From the NCBI RefSeq assembly GCF_000735435.1, contig NZ_JMPP01000033.1, forward strand, positions 1 through 64,000: a stretch of DNA of 64,000 bases, read 5' to 3'. Positions 48,705 through 59,611 of the stretch are shown here, one piece after another (positions within the stretch are counted from its first letter, which is position 1; each line of letters begins with the position of its first letter). The notes beneath the pieces were generated by a model. The model was not told the DNA's origin, ran no database searches, and was given only the letters and a program-made list of their open reading frames with translations. This stretch comes from Klebsiella planticola ATCC 33531. Its GTDB lineage: Bacteria > Pseudomonadota > Gammaproteobacteria > Enterobacterales > Enterobacteriaceae. The position numbers and the translations under genes are program-made.

Positions 48705-48805
48705 TCAATAGTTAAACAGGTGTGAAGAATATGCTGATTGCGTAACGTGAGGGAGGGGATTACGGGGGAGAACAGTATTATTTTTATCAGTTTTTCTTAT
48801 GATTA

Positions 48806-48823
48806 AGGCGGGTTTCCCCGCCT
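48806..48823. other. Hairpin after ydiK
   Basis: A stem AGGCGGG/CCCGCCT lies just past the ydiK stop. The T run lies on the plus-strand side (CGATTTTTTA), so as a terminator it would act mainly on transcripts coming from the left. Confidence 0.4.
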
Positions 48824-48830
48824 CGATTTT

Positions 48831-49955
48831 TTACTTTTCGCTGTTGATATTACTGACGTTTAACGCTTCAAGTTCCGCCAGCACCTGATCGGGATCTTTC
48901 GGCGGCGGCGGAACCTCCTGCAGCCAGGCATCAAACAGGCGCCAGGAGACGGCGAGCAGCACCGGACCGATAAACAAGCCGATCATCCCGAAGGCGATCA
49001 GCCCGCCGATAACGCCGGAGAGAATCAGGATCATCGGCAGGTCGGCGCCCATACGAATCAGCATCGGGCGGATAACGTTATCCATGGTCCCCACCACGCA
49101 GCTCCATACCAGCAGCACCGTGCCCCAGGTGGTATCTCCGGTCCAGTAGAGCCAGATAATCGAGGGGACCAGGACCAGCAATGGCCCCAGCTGTACCAGG
49201 CAGGTGAAGATCATGACCACGGTCAGCAGCGCGGCGTAAGGGACGCCGCTAATCGCCAGGCCTATCCCTCCGAGCACCGCCTGAACCAGCGCCGTCACCA
49301 CCACGCCCAGCGCCACGGCGCGAATGGCCTGACCGGCCAACAGGACCGCCGCATCGCCGCGTTTTGCCGCCAGACGCGTTGCGAAATAACGGAATCCATA
49401 AGCGACTTTCTCACCCTGCCAGTACAGCAGAGCGCTGAACAACAGCATCAGCCCGCAATAAACCAGCAGTTTGCCGATATGCGCCGCCTGACCGACGAAC
49501 CAGGTGGTGGTGGTGCCGATATAGGGACGAATTTTGGCCATAATGGCCGCACCGCCCATATCCAGCAGGCCGTGCCAGGCAGCGTAGAGCTTGTCGCCAA
49601 TCAGCGGAACGCTATTGAGCCAGGCGAAATCCGGCAGCGTGACATTCCCGGTGGAGATCAGTTTTATCAGCGGAATACTGTTATCTACCAGGCTATTTAC
49701 CAGCAGCGCAATCGGGATGACAAACAGTAAAAACAACAGCACGGTCATGACCAGCACGGCGAGGGCGCGTTTACCGAACAGCAAACGCTGCAGACGCAGC
49801 AGAACGGGCCAGGTGGCGATGACGACGGTGCCTGCCCAGGCGAAGGACAGAATAAAGGGTTGCACCACCCACAGGCAGGAGATAATTATCAGGGATAAGA
49901 ACAGTACCGACAGCAGAATTTGCGGTATATCCCGGGGTTGGCGATCGTTAAGCAT
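48831..49955 (-). CDS. ydiK: AI-2E family transporter YdiK
   Basis: YdiK (374 aa) is an inner-membrane protein of the AI-2E exporter family (formerly UPF0118), with seven to eight membrane spans and the conserved PIIGGLIAF-like segment (SGVIGGLIAFGMIGLFIGPVL). The substrate in enterobacteria is not proven. It is similar to E. coli YdiK in sequence, length (370 there) and place, divergent from ydiJ. Confidence 0.93.
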   Translation of the reverse strand: MLNDRQPRDIPQILLSVLFLSLIIISCLWVVQPFILSFAWAGTVVIATWPVLLRLQRLLFGKRALAVLVMTVLLFLLFVIPIALLVNSLVDNSIPLIKLISTGNVTLPDFAWLNSVPLIGDKLYAAWHGLLDMGGAAIMAKIRPYIGTTTTWFVGQAAHIGKLLVYCGLMLLFSALLYWQGEKVAYGFRYFATRLAAKRGDAAVLLAGQAIRAVALGVVVTALVQAVLGGIGLAISGVPYAALLTVVMIFTCLVQLGPLLVLVPSIIWLYWTGDTTWGTVLLVWSCVVGTMDNVIRPMLIRMGADLPMILILSGVIGGLIAFGMIGLFIGPVLLAVSWRLFDAWLQEVPPPPKDPDQVLAELEALNVSNINSEK

Positions 49956-50134
49956 AAAGAAATTTTACCTTTCCAGTCGCGTCAAAATGCTGACGCCGCG
50001 TAAATCCATATACTGATAATAATATCAATAATTTCACGGGCCTGATTTTGCACATAAATCTGGCGGGCGCATATGAAAAAAATGTGATAAAAAGTTGACT
50101 GCGCCACGCAATCGTTTAGTTATCCATACACAAA

Positions 50135-50286
50135 ATCATCCGGACGCATCGAGGCGGCGATCGACTCCCGGCTCTCAGGCTTTTTTTGCCCGGCGTGGTG
50201 AACGTGGTTTGCATTGCCCGCAAGGGTCAGCTTCACGCAAGGAGTCGGCAGCAAATGCGCCAACAAGAGGCAGTCTGAAGGATGAC
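50135..50286. repeat. Interspersed repeat, copy C
   Basis: The element begins ATCATCCGGACGCATCGAGG and ends CAGTCTGAAGGATGAC, with the same ends as copy A at 24134-24244; the middle differs in sequence and length. It lies between divergent ydiK and ydiJ, ending 39 bp before ydiJ, so it is likely part of the ydiJ leader. Confidence 0.6.
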
Positions 50287-50325
50287 ATCTCTACAACACA
50301 ACATAGTCAGGCAGGGTCAAGCATT

Positions 50326-53300
50326 ATGATCCCACAAATTTCTCAAGCACCAGGTGTCGTTCAACTGGTATTGACTTTTTTGCAGGTACTGGAGCAGCAA
50401 GGATTTACCGGCGATACCGCCACCAGCTATGCCGACAGGCTAACGATGGCGACAGATAACAGCGTTTATCAGCTGCTGCCGGATGCCATTTTATTTCCCC
50501 GCTCGACGGCAGATGTCGTCCTGCTGGCGCGGCTCGCCGCCGAAGAACGCTTCAAATCGCTGGTCTTTACCCCGCGCGGCGGCGGCACCGGCACCAACGG
50601 CCAGTCGCTGAATGCGGGGATCATCGTCGATATGTCCCGCCATATGAACCGCATACTCGAAATCAACCCGCAAGAGGGATGGGTTCGTGTTGAAGCGGGC
50701 GTAATTAAAGATCAGCTGAACCAGTACCTTAAACCGTACGGTTACTTTTTTGCCCCGGAGCTTTCCACCAGCAACCGCGCCACCCTCGGCGGGATGATCA
50801 ATACCGATGCCTCCGGCCAGGGATCATTGGTTTATGGCAAAACCTCAGACCATGTACTGGGCGTTCGTTCGGTGCTGATGGGCGGCGATATTCTCGATAC
50901 CCAGGCGATGCCCGTCGCCCTGGCGGAGACACTGAGCCGGGAACAGTCGGCGATTGGGCGGATTTACCGGACGGTATTTCAGCGTTGCAAAGCGCAACGT
51001 CAGCTCATTATCGATAAATTCCCCAAACTTAACCGTTTCCTGACCGGATATGACCTGCGCCACGTCTTTAATGATGACATGAGCGAGTTCGATCTGACCC
51101 GTATTCTCACCGGCTCGGAAGGGACGCTGGCCTTTATCACCGAAGCGCGTCTCGATATTACCCGTCTGCCGAAAGTGCGCCGTCTGGTGAATATCAAATA
51201 CGATTCGTTTGACTCCGCGCTGCGCAACGCGCCGTTTATGGTCGAGGCGAAAGCGCTGTCGGTGGAAACCGTCGATTCAAAAGTCCTTAACCTGGCGCGC
51301 GAAGATATCGTCTGGCATTCGGTCAGTGAGCTGATTACCGATGTCCCGGATAAAGAGATGCTGGGGCTGAATATCGTCGAATTTGCCGGCGATGACGCGG
51401 CGCTTATCGACAACCAGGTGACCACGCTGTGTCAGCGCCTTGATGAGCTGATTGCCGCCAGCGAAGCGGGCGTCATCGGCTGGCAGGTCTGCAACGAACT
51501 GGACGGCGTTGAGCGCATCTACGCGATGCGTAAAAAAGCGGTGGGGCTGCTGGGGAATGCCAAAGGTGCCGCCAAGCCGATTCCCTTTGCGGAAGATACC
51601 TGCGTGCCGCCGGAACATCTGGCCGATTATATCGTCGAGTTTCGTGCGCTGCTCGACAGCCACGGCCTGAGCTACGGTATGTTTGGCCACGTAGACGCCG
51701 GCGTTCTGCACGTGCGTCCGGCGCTGGATATGTGCGATCCGCAGCAAGAAGTGCTGATGAAACAGATCTCCGACGAGGTCGTGGCGCTGACCGCCAAATA
51801 CGGCGGCCTGCTGTGGGGTGAACACGGCAAAGGCTTCCGCGCCGAGTACAGTCCGGCATTCTTTGGCGAAGAACTTTACGGCGAGCTGCGCAAAGTCAAA
51901 GCGGCGTTCGATCCGCACAACCGTCTTAACCCGGGGAAAATCTGTCCGCCGGAAGGCGTAGAGGCGCCGATGATGAAAGTGGATGCCGTGAAGCGCGGCA
52001 CCTGGGATCGGCAGATCCCGATTGCGGTGCGCAGCGCATGGCGCGGTGCGATGGAGTGTAACGGTAACGGCCTGTGCTTTAACTTCGATGTTAAAAGCCC
52101 GATGTGTCCGTCGATGAAGGTCAGCAATCACCGTATCCACTCGCCGAAGGGGCGCGCAACGCTGGTGCGCGAGTGGCTGCGCCTGCTGGCGGATCGCGGC
52201 ATCGACCCCAATCAGCTGGAAAAAGATCTGCCGGAAAAACGCGCCAGCCTGCGTACGCTGGTGGCGCGGACCCGCAACAGCTGGCACGCCCGCAAGGGGG
52301 AATATGACTTCTCCCATGAGGTCAAAGAGGCGATGTCCGGCTGTCTGGCCTGTAAAGCGTGCTCTACCCAATGTCCGATTAAAATCGATGTTCCGGAATT
52401 CCGCTCGCGCTTCCTGCAGCTTTACCACAGTCGCTATTTGCGGCCGGTTCGCGATCATCTGGTGGCAACGGTGGAATCCTATGCGCCGCTGATGGCCCAG
52501 GCGCCGAAGACCTTCAACTTCTTTATTAACCAGCCGTGGATGCGCAAGCTGTCGGAGAAGCACATCGGGATGGTGGATCTGCCGCTGCTCTCGACGCCGT
52601 CGCTGAAGCAGAGAATGGTGGGACATCGCTCGGCAAACATGACGCTGGAGCAGCTGGAAACGCTCAGCGCTGAGCAGAAAGCCAAAATGGTACTGGTGGT
52701 GCAGGATCCGTTCACCAGCTACTACGACGCGCAGGTGGTGGCTGATTTTGTTCGTCTGGTTGAAAAAGTAGGCTACCAGCCGGTACTGCTGCCGTTCTCG
52801 CCAAACGGCAAGGCGCAGCACATCAAAGGGTTCCTCTCGCGCTTTGCGCGTACGGCGCAGAAAACCGCAGATTTTCTCAACCGCGTGGCGCAGCTGGGCA
52901 TGCCGATGGTTGGCGTCGATCCGGCGCTGGTGCTGTGCTATCGCGATGAGTACAACCAGGTTCTGGGTGACAAACGGGGGGATTTCCGCGTGATGCTGGT
53001 GCACGAGTGGCTGCCGCAGGCGCTGCCGGAAGCTCGCGAACAGGAGAATGGCGGCGAAGCGTGGTATCTGTTTGGTCACTGTACGGAAGTCACGGCGCTG
53101 CCCGCGGCGCCGAAGCAGTGGGCAGAGATTTTTGCGCGCTTCGGCGCGAAACTGGAAAACGTCAGCGTGGGCTGTTGTGGGATGGCCGGCACCTACGGTC
53201 ATGAGGTAAAAAACCATGCCAACTCGCTGGATATCTACGCGCTTTCCTGGCAACAGGCGATCCAGCGTTTACCGCGCAACCGTTGCCTGGTGACCGGATA

Positions 53301-53382
53301 TTCCTGTCGTAGTCAGGTGAAACGCATTGAAGGCAGCGGTGTTCGTCATCCGCTGCAGGCGCTGCTGGAGATTATTGGATGA
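50326..53382 (+). CDS. ydiJ: FAD-linked oxidase/Fe-S protein YdiJ (D-2-hydroxyglutarate dehydrogenase type)
   Basis: YdiJ (1018 aa) joins an FAD-binding PCMH domain (FTPRGGGTGTNGQSLN near residues 83-98), an FAD-oxidase C domain, a 4Fe-4S ferredoxin-like segment (CLACKACSTQCPIK near residue 680, plus the earlier ECNGNGLC) and C-terminal CCG-type Cys motifs (VSVGCCGMAGTYGHE). Homologues oxidise D-2-hydroxyglutarate; exact acceptor here is not shown. The ATG at 50326 (MIPQISQAPGVVQLV) matches E. coli exactly in length. Its stop overlaps menI. Confidence 0.95.
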   Translation: MIPQISQAPGVVQLVLTFLQVLEQQGFTGDTATSYADRLTMATDNSVYQLLPDAILFPRSTADVVLLARLAAEERFKSLVFTPRGGGTGTNGQSLNAGIIVDMSRHMNRILEINPQEGWVRVEAGVIKDQLNQYLKPYGYFFAPELSTSNRATLGGMINTDASGQGSLVYGKTSDHVLGVRSVLMGGDILDTQAMPVALAETLSREQSAIGRIYRTVFQRCKAQRQLIIDKFPKLNRFLTGYDLRHVFNDDMSEFDLTRILTGSEGTLAFITEARLDITRLPKVRRLVNIKYDSFDSALRNAPFMVEAKALSVETVDSKVLNLAREDIVWHSVSELITDVPDKEMLGLNIVEFAGDDAALIDNQVTTLCQRLDELIAASEAGVIGWQVCNELDGVERIYAMRKKAVGLLGNAKGAAKPIPFAEDTCVPPEHLADYIVEFRALLDSHGLSYGMFGHVDAGVLHVRPALDMCDPQQEVLMKQISDEVVALTAKYGGLLWGEHGKGFRAEYSPAFFGEELYGELRKVKAAFDPHNRLNPGKICPPEGVEAPMMKVDAVKRGTWDRQIPIAVRSAWRGAMECNGNGLCFNFDVKSPMCPSMKVSNHRIHSPKGRATLVREWLRLLADRGIDPNQLEKDLPEKRASLRTLVARTRNSWHARKGEYDFSHEVKEAMSGCLACKACSTQCPIKIDVPEFRSRFLQLYHSRYLRPVRDHLVATVESYAPLMAQAPKTFNFFINQPWMRKLSEKHIGMVDLPLLSTPSLKQRMVGHRSANMTLEQLETLSAEQKAKMVLVVQDPFTSYYDAQVVADFVRLVEKVGYQPVLLPFSPNGKAQHIKGFLSRFARTAQKTADFLNRVAQLGMPMVGVDPALVLCYRDEYNQVLGDKRGDFRVMLVHEWLPQALPEAREQENGGEAWYLFGHCTEVTALPAAPKQWAEIFARFGAKLENVSVGCCGMAGTYGHEVKNHANSLDIYALSWQQAIQRLPRNRCLVTGYSCRSQVKRIEGSGVRHPLQALLEIIG

Positions 53383-53789
53383 TTTGGAAACGTCAGACAA
53401 CGCTGGAACAGCTTAACCGCATGGGCGAAGGCAATATGGTCGGGCTGCTGGATATTCATTTTGATAGCTTCACCGATGATACCATCGAAGCCACCATGCC
53501 GGTGGATAGCCGCACCCATCAACCGTTTGGTCTGCTACATGGTGGAGCATCGGTGGTACTGGCGGAAACGCTGGGCTCGGTTGCCGGCTATTTGTGCAGT
53601 GAAGGCGAGCAAAAGGTGGTAGGGCTGGAGGTCAATGCCAACCACATTCGCTCGGTGCGCGGTGGCCGGGTCAGGGGCGTCTGTAAAGCGCTGCATGTCG
53701 GTTCGCGCCATCAGGTGTGGCAGATTGAAATCTTTGATGAACAGGGGCGCCTGTGCTGCTCCTCGCGCCTGACCACGGCGGTCGTCTGA
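53379..53789 (+). CDS. menI: 1,4-dihydroxy-2-naphthoyl-CoA hydrolase MenI
   Basis: MenI/YdiI (136 aa) is a hotdog-fold thioesterase that releases 1,4-dihydroxy-2-naphthoate in menaquinone synthesis. The fold signature HGGASVVLAETLGSVAG contains the catalytic Glu. Its ATG overlaps the ydiJ stop (ATGA), as in E. coli. A long palindrome terminator follows. Confidence 0.95.
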   Translation: MIWKRQTTLEQLNRMGEGNMVGLLDIHFDSFTDDTIEATMPVDSRTHQPFGLLHGGASVVLAETLGSVAGYLCSEGEQKVVGLEVNANHIRSVRGGRVRGVCKALHVGSRHQVWQIEIFDEQGRLCCSSRLTTAVV

Positions 53790-53823
53790 GATAGCCACAG
53801 CGCGCTGAGATTCTTCTCATCCA

Positions 53824-53856
53824 AATATAAGGGGGAATATATTTCCCCCTTATATT
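53824..53856. terminator. Terminator between menI and the DUF1508 gene
   Basis: A perfect 14-bp stem AATATAAGGGGGAA/TTCCCCCTTATATT with a 5-nt loop lies between the convergent genes and could stop transcription from either side. Confidence 0.75.
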
Positions 53857-53865
53857 CAGCAGATT

Positions 53866-54054
53866 TTATTGTGTTTCATCCTTAATCGTTTCAGTGGGAC
53901 CATTCTTCTGCACTGAGGCAATTCCTTTTTTCGCCGCTTCCTTCGAGGAATACATTTCACTGGTGGCAATGGTTTCATGGTTATCCGCTTTTAGCAGGAA
54001 ATACCATGGCTGGGAAACGCTTTTCTCCGATTTTTTAATAACGTAATACCCCAT
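53866..54054 (-). CDS. Single-domain DUF1508 (YegP-like) protein
   Basis: A 62-aa protein with one DUF1508/UPF0339 unit: FLLKADNHETIATSEMYSSKEAAKKGIASVQKN. E. coli YegP carries two such units in tandem, so this is a half-length form. AAAGGAG lies 6 nt before the ATG, giving good support for translation. The domain function is unknown. The gene is absent from this spot in E. coli. Confidence 0.88.
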   Translation of the reverse strand: MGYYVIKKSEKSVSQPWYFLLKADNHETIATSEMYSSKEAAKKGIASVQKNGPTETIKDETQ

Positions 54055-54220
54055 TCTTAACTCCTTTGCGCATTAGCATCGACACCATGATATGTAGACC
54101 ATCGCGGCTTATACAGCAAGTCATCGGCGCTAAAAATATAATTCATGAATTATTCACGCTACTTATGCTACTATTTTAAGTACGAAATATTTGTGCGTAA
54201 CGAAGAGGACGGAGTTAACT

Positions 54221-54469
54221 ATGGGTATCATTTCCTGGATCATTTTTGGTCTTATTGCCGGTATTTTGGCTAAGTGGATTATGCCAGGCAAAGACGGCGG
54301 CGGGTTTATCGTCACTATCGTTCTGGGGGTCATTGGTGCGGTTGTCGGTGGTTGGATCAGTACGTTTTTTGGCTTCGGCAAGGTTGATGGCTTTAATTTC
54401 GGCAGCTTTGTCGTGGCGGTAATCGGTGCATTAGTCGTGCTGTTTATCTACAGAAAGATTAAGAGTTAA
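54221..54469 (+). CDS. GlsB/YeaQ/YmgE family membrane protein (YeaQ-like)
   Basis: An 82-aa, Gly-rich protein with three hydrophobic segments: MGIISWIIFGLIAGILAKW, a second near residues 28-48, and a third near 58-77. It is nearly identical to E. coli YeaQ, which lies elsewhere on that chromosome. The family was once annotated as transglycosylase-associated; its function is unclear, with stress induction reported. The ATG at 54221 follows GGACGGAG. A 10-bp hairpin (TATCCTCATC/GATGAGGATA, 54489-54517) and then a terminator follow. Confidence 0.88.
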   Translation: MGIISWIIFGLIAGILAKWIMPGKDGGGFIVTIVLGVIGAVVGGWISTFFGFGKVDGFNFGSFVVAVIGALVVLFIYRKIKS

Positions 54470-54549
54470 TATACCGTCATCATACCTGTATCCTCATCGC
54501 CGTGGGTGATGAGGATATAGACATTGAGCACTAAAGCAGACGCAAAATA

Positions 54550-54580
54550 AAAGCTGCCACGTTAACTGGCAGCTTTTTTT
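54550..54580 (+). terminator. Terminator after the YeaQ-like gene
   Basis: A 10-bp stem AAAGCTGCCA/TGGCAGCTTT with a 7-nt loop is followed by Ts. Confidence 0.92.
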
Positions 54581-54631
54581 ATGAGGCTGGCATCAGCCGC
54601 TCAAGGCTACCGGTATATGGCCCGGGATAAC

Positions 54632-54949
54632 TCAGGGCATATCGGGAGCGGGAACAACTTCCACGCGCACTTCATAATGTTTAGCGCTACCTGTCGGGAT
54701 CAGCGCGGTCAGTTTATTAATGGTCTCAGCCGGGTTATCGGTGGCAACCGTTGCAGAGAATAATACCGGTTTTCTCGGCGGGAATGGCGGCAGAGGCATA
54801 GGCATTGGACCACGCCCTTGCGGCATCTCCATCACCGGCTGTCCGGCATTATTACCGGCGGGAGCAGGGCCGTCATTTTTATCTGCCGCAAATGCGCTGG
54901 CCGCGACAATTGACGCGGTGGCTAACAGAGCAATGATTGTTCCTTTCAT
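54632..54949 (-). CDS. Exported Pro/Met-rich protein of unknown function
   Basis: A 105-aa protein with a signal peptide (MKGTIIALLATASIVAASAFA, probable cut after residue 21). The mature protein starts with a Gly/Asn-rich segment, then a Met-Pro-rich stretch (MPQGRGPMPMPLPPFPPRKP), then a compact C-terminal region of about 45 residues. GAGG lies about 10 nt before the ATG. I do not recognise the family. Met-rich exported segments can bind copper or silver, but nothing here shows that. It is convergent with the YeaQ-like gene. Confidence 0.62.
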   Translation of the reverse strand: MKGTIIALLATASIVAASAFAADKNDGPAPAGNNAGQPVMEMPQGRGPMPMPLPPFPPRKPVLFSATVATDNPAETINKLTALIPTGSAKHYEVRVEVVPAPDMP

Positions 54950-55535
54950 CTTCGTTACCTCGTTGGAATGTGGCTGGAATCTTAGAGGCAACGTCATTGA
55001 CGAACAATCCCACGGCGGGCAAATCCTCCAAAACTCCTCATTTCATAACGAATGTGAAGCTCCGGCGTGGGAAGCAGGGTTTGTGGCTGGCTTAGTTCAG
55101 CAGTACGCTCATAACCAGCAGTACCACCATGCACATCGACATAATACTGATATCTATCATCCGGTACGGACAAACTCCAGGTAAGCAGTGCCTCCGACAC
55201 AGGGTCGAAAACTGTAGGAAATTTAGCCGGGAATTGTACATCAATTTACCAGTAGAGAAAAAACCTTTATTCCTGGTTTTTGTCCGAATTTAACATGATA
55301 ACCGCTTCGCTTTACCGGATAACAAATAGCCATCCAGAAGGATAGTTATAGATAATGCTAAAGGGGTAGATCGGATAGCGCCTTGCCATCAAACGGTACA
55401 AACAACAAGCTATTGATTTGACAGTAAGTGCTACTGATGCTGAATGGACTATTTTCGATTTCAAAAATAGGTATTTCCGATGCACCTTTCCCATTGCCCG
55501 TCACACCCGGATAAAACGCTAAATAACTTATTATT
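54950..55535. other. Gap upstream of sufA, no firm gene
   Basis: Nearly 590 bp without a convincing gene. The minus strand has a 68-codon frame (54994-55200) and, in another frame, a short hydrophobic peptide MIDISIMSMCMVVLLVMSVLLN (55092-55160); neither has a good ribosome site. OxyR sites known upstream of E. coli sufA were not recognisable by eye. Confidence 0.4.
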
Positions 55536-55548
55536 TATCAATATATTA
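55536..55548. promoter_or_regulatory. IHF site upstream of sufA
   Basis: TATCAATATATTA fits the IHF consensus WATCAANNNNTTR at every position, in an AT-rich stretch about 170 bp before sufA. IHF takes part in suf activation in E. coli. Confidence 0.6.
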
Positions 55549-55655
55549 AATTACAAAATAGTCACCTGATAACCTGCAGGTGAGGGTCTATGCTTATAAA
55601 AAGCGAGATAAAAGGGTTCGCATGGGGAATATCCCTTCTCCGGCTGGGTTGAAGT

Positions 55656-55674
55656 GATAATCGTTATCATTAAC
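55656..55674. promoter_or_regulatory. Fur box of the suf operon
   Basis: GATAATCGTTATCATTAAC has 12 of 13 matches to the core Fur inverted repeat GATAATCATTATC. It lies about 45-60 bp before sufA. Fur repression of suf under iron-replete conditions is established in E. coli. Confidence 0.8.
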
Positions 55675-55716
55675 ATGGTCGTATGCCCTTATGGCGCTAA
55701 CCAATGAGGTAGAGCG

Positions 55717-56094
55717 ATGGAATTAGATACAGGAACCTTCAATCCCGATGAATTTAGCTGGCAGGGTCTGATGATGACCCCCGCGGCAGCCGCCCATATT
55801 CGCGACCTGGTGAGTCAACAGCCCGACAAACAGGGGTTGCGTCTGGGGATTAAAACCAGCGGCTGCGCCGGTTTTGGTTACGTACTCGAGCTGATTGCCG
55901 AACCGGCAGAAGACGACCTGCTGTTTGAGCGCGACGGGGCGAAACTCTGGGCGCCGCTGCAGGCGATGCCGTTTATCGACGGGACGGAGCTGGATTATGT
56001 TCGGGAAGGATTAAATGAAATCTTTAAGTTTCATAACCCGAAAGCGCAGCACGAATGCGGCTGCGGCGAAAGCTTTGGGGTTCAGGCGGAGTAA
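55717..56094 (+). CDS. sufA: Fe-S cluster assembly scaffold/carrier SufA
   Basis: SufA (125 aa) is an A-type carrier that passes Fe-S clusters to apoproteins. The three conserved Cys are present: SGCAGFGY and the C-terminal [13 protein letters not shown] precedes the ATG. It is the first gene of the suf operon, and sufB starts 2 nt after its stop. Confidence 0.95.
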   Translation: MELDTGTFNPDEFSWQGLMMTPAAAAHIRDLVSQQPDKQGLRLGIKTSGCAGFGYVLELIAEPAEDDLLFERDGAKLWAPLQAMPFIDGTELDYVREGLNEIFKFHNPKAQHECGCGESFGVQAE

Positions 56095-56096
56095 CT

Positions 56097-57584
<1,488 letters not shown>

Positions 57585-57615
57585 GCACCAGGCTTTACGA
57601 ATTAAGGGAAATGAG

Positions 57616-58362
57616 ATGTTAAGTATCAAAAACTTGCAGGTCGCCGTTGAAGACAAAGAGATCCTGCGCGGATTGAATCTGGAAATCCGCCCTGGCGAAG
57701 TGCACGCCATTATGGGGCCGAACGGCTCCGGCAAAAGCACCCTTTCTGCGACGCTCGCCGGGCGTGAGGACTATGAGGTCGTCGGCGGTAGCGTGGAGTT
57801 CAAAGGCAAAGATTTGCTCAGCCTGGCGCCGGAAGACCGCGCCGGTGAAGGCATTTTTATGGCCTTCCAGTACCCGGTGGAGATTCCCGGCGTCAGCAAT
57901 CAGTTCTTCCTGCAGACTGCGCTTAACTCGGTGCGCGACTATCGCGGCCAGGAAGAGTTAGACCGTTTCGACTTCCAGGATCTGATGGAAGAGAAAATCA
58001 AGCTGCTGAAGATGCCGGGAGATTTGCTGACCCGTTCGGTCAACGTGGGCTTCTCCGGCGGTGAAAAGAAGCGCAACGATATCCTGCAAATGGCCGTGCT
58101 GGAGCCGGACCTGTGCATCCTTGATGAATCGGATTCAGGGCTGGATATTGACGCCCTGAAGATCGTCTCTGACGGCGTCAATGCGCTGCGCGATGGCAAG
58201 CGCGCATTTATTATCGTCACCCACTACCAGCGTATTCTCGACTATATCAAGCCTGATTACGTCCACGTGCTCTATCAGGGGCGAATCGTCAAATCCGGCG
58301 ATTTTACCCTGGTCAAACAACTGGAGGAGCAGGGCTATGGCTGGCTTACCGAACAGCAGTAA
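57616..58362 (+). CDS. sufC: SufBCD complex ATPase SufC
   Basis: SufC (248 aa) is an ABC-type ATPase that drives SufBC2D remodelling. It has Walker A GPNGSGKST, signature FSGGEKKRND, Walker B LCILDESDSGLD and a switch His in VTHYQR. It is soluble, not part of a membrane transporter. Its last 26 nt overlap sufD. Confidence 0.97.
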   Translation: MLSIKNLQVAVEDKEILRGLNLEIRPGEVHAIMGPNGSGKSTLSATLAGREDYEVVGGSVEFKGKDLLSLAPEDRAGEGIFMAFQYPVEIPGVSNQFFLQTALNSVRDYRGQEELDRFDFQDLMEEKIKLLKMPGDLLTRSVNVGFSGGEKKRNDILQMAVLEPDLCILDESDSGLDIDALKIVSDGVNALRDGKRAFIIVTHYQRILDYIKPDYVHVLYQGRIVKSGDFTLVKQLEEQGYGWLTEQQ

Positions 58363-59611
58363 CGCGCTGCAGCAGTGGCATCATCTGTTTGAGGCGCAGG
58401 GCGAGCGGCGAACGCCCGAAGCCCGCCAGCATCTCCAACAGGTACTGCGCCTCGGTCTGCCGACGCGCAAACATGAAGACTGGAAATATACGCCGCTGGA
58501 TACGCTAACCAAAGGCACGTTTGTCGCGCTTGAGCCGGGTACCTTAACGGCGACAGAGCGGGATCAACGGGCGCTGTCGGTGGACGCCTGGCGGCTGGTC
58601 TTCATCGACGGGCAGTTCAGCGAGACGTTAAGCGACAATCTGGCCGACAGCGGCTACGACGTCAGCGTGACGGCCGATCGTCAGGGGTTGCCTGACGCGG
58701 TGCAGCCAGAAGTGTTCCTGCATCTCACAGAGAGCCTGGCTCAGACGGTGACGCGAATCCGCGTAACACGCCATCAGCGGCCCACTAAGCCGCTGCTGCT
58801 CATGCATGTGACGCGTGGAGGAACGGGCGACGACGTGAATACCGCGCACTATCGCCATCATCTTGAGCTGGAGAGCGGCGCCGAAGCCACGATTATCGAG
58901 CACTATCTGAGCCTGGATGAACAGCGCCACTTTACCGGCGCGCGTCTGACGATGTCGGTGGCGGATAATGCCCATCTGCAGCATATCAAACTGGCGTTTG
59001 AAAATGCGCAGAGCAACCACTTTGCCCACAACGATCTCGCGCTGGGCCGCGACGCTTCGGTCTTCAGCAGCAGCTTTCTGCTTGGCGGCGCGGTGCTGCG
59101 CCACCACACCAGCACCCAACTGCTGGGAGAGAACAGCACCCTGCGGATCAACTCCCTGGCGATGCCGGTCAACAATGAAGTCTGCGACAGCCGAACCTGG
59201 CTCGATCATCGCGTTGGCTACTGTAATAGCCGCCAGCTGCATAAGACCATCGTCAGCGATAAAGGGCGGGCGGTGTTTAACGGTCTGATTAATGTCGCGA
59301 AGCACGCGATTAAAACCGACGGTCAGATGACCAACAATAATTTGCTGCTCGGGCGCCTGGCTGAAGTGGACACCCGGCCGCAGCTGGAAATTTATGCCGA
59401 CGACGTCAAGTGTAGCCACGGTGCTACCATCGGGCGCATCGACAACGAACAGCTGTTCTATCTCCGTTCGCGTGGCATTCCCCATCGGGCGGCGCAGCAT
59501 ATGATCCTGTACGCTTTCGCCGCCGAGCTGACGGAAGCGATTGGCGATGAGACGCTCAGGGCGCAGATTCTGGCGCGTATTGGCCAACGTCTACCGGGAG
59601 AAAAAGCATGA
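58337..59611 (+). CDS. sufD: Fe-S cluster assembly protein SufD
   Basis: SufD (424 aa) is the SufB paralogue that completes SufBC2D and is needed for iron acquisition by the complex. The C-terminal [17 protein letters not shown] and [11 protein letters not shown] motifs are conserved. The ATG at 58337 lies within the sufC end, and GGAGGAGCAGGGCT upstream is its ribosome site. Its stop overlaps sufS (ATGA). Confidence 0.96.
   Translation: MAGLPNSSNALQQWHHLFEAQGERRTPEARQHLQQVLRLGLPTRKHEDWKYTPLDTLTKGTFVALEPGTLTATERDQRALSVDAWRLVFIDGQFSETLSDNLADSGYDVSVTADRQGLPDAVQPEVFLHLTESLAQTVTRIRVTRHQRPTKPLLLMHVTRGGTGDDVNTAHYRHHLELESGAEATIIEHYLSLDEQRHFTGARLTMSVADNAHLQHIKLAFENAQSNHFAHNDLALGRDASVFSSSFLLGGAVLRHHTSTQLLGENSTLRINSLAMPVNNEVCDSRTWLDHRVGYCNSRQLHKTIVSDKGRAVFNGLINVAKHAIKTDGQMTNNNLLLGRLAEVDTRPQLEIYADDVKCSHGATIGRIDNEQLFYLRSRGIPHRAAQHMILYAFAAELTEAIGDETLRAQILARIGQRLPGEKA

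Noticed and set aside
48541-48830. Hydrophobic or short protein frames in the ppsA-ydiK gap
   Set aside because: The conserved sequence is explained by the RprA RNA and its promoter.
51277-53253. Very long open frame (658 codons) antisense to ydiJ
   Set aside because: A shadow of the high-GC codon pattern of ydiJ; the product is His/Arg/Gln-rich nonsense with no known fold.
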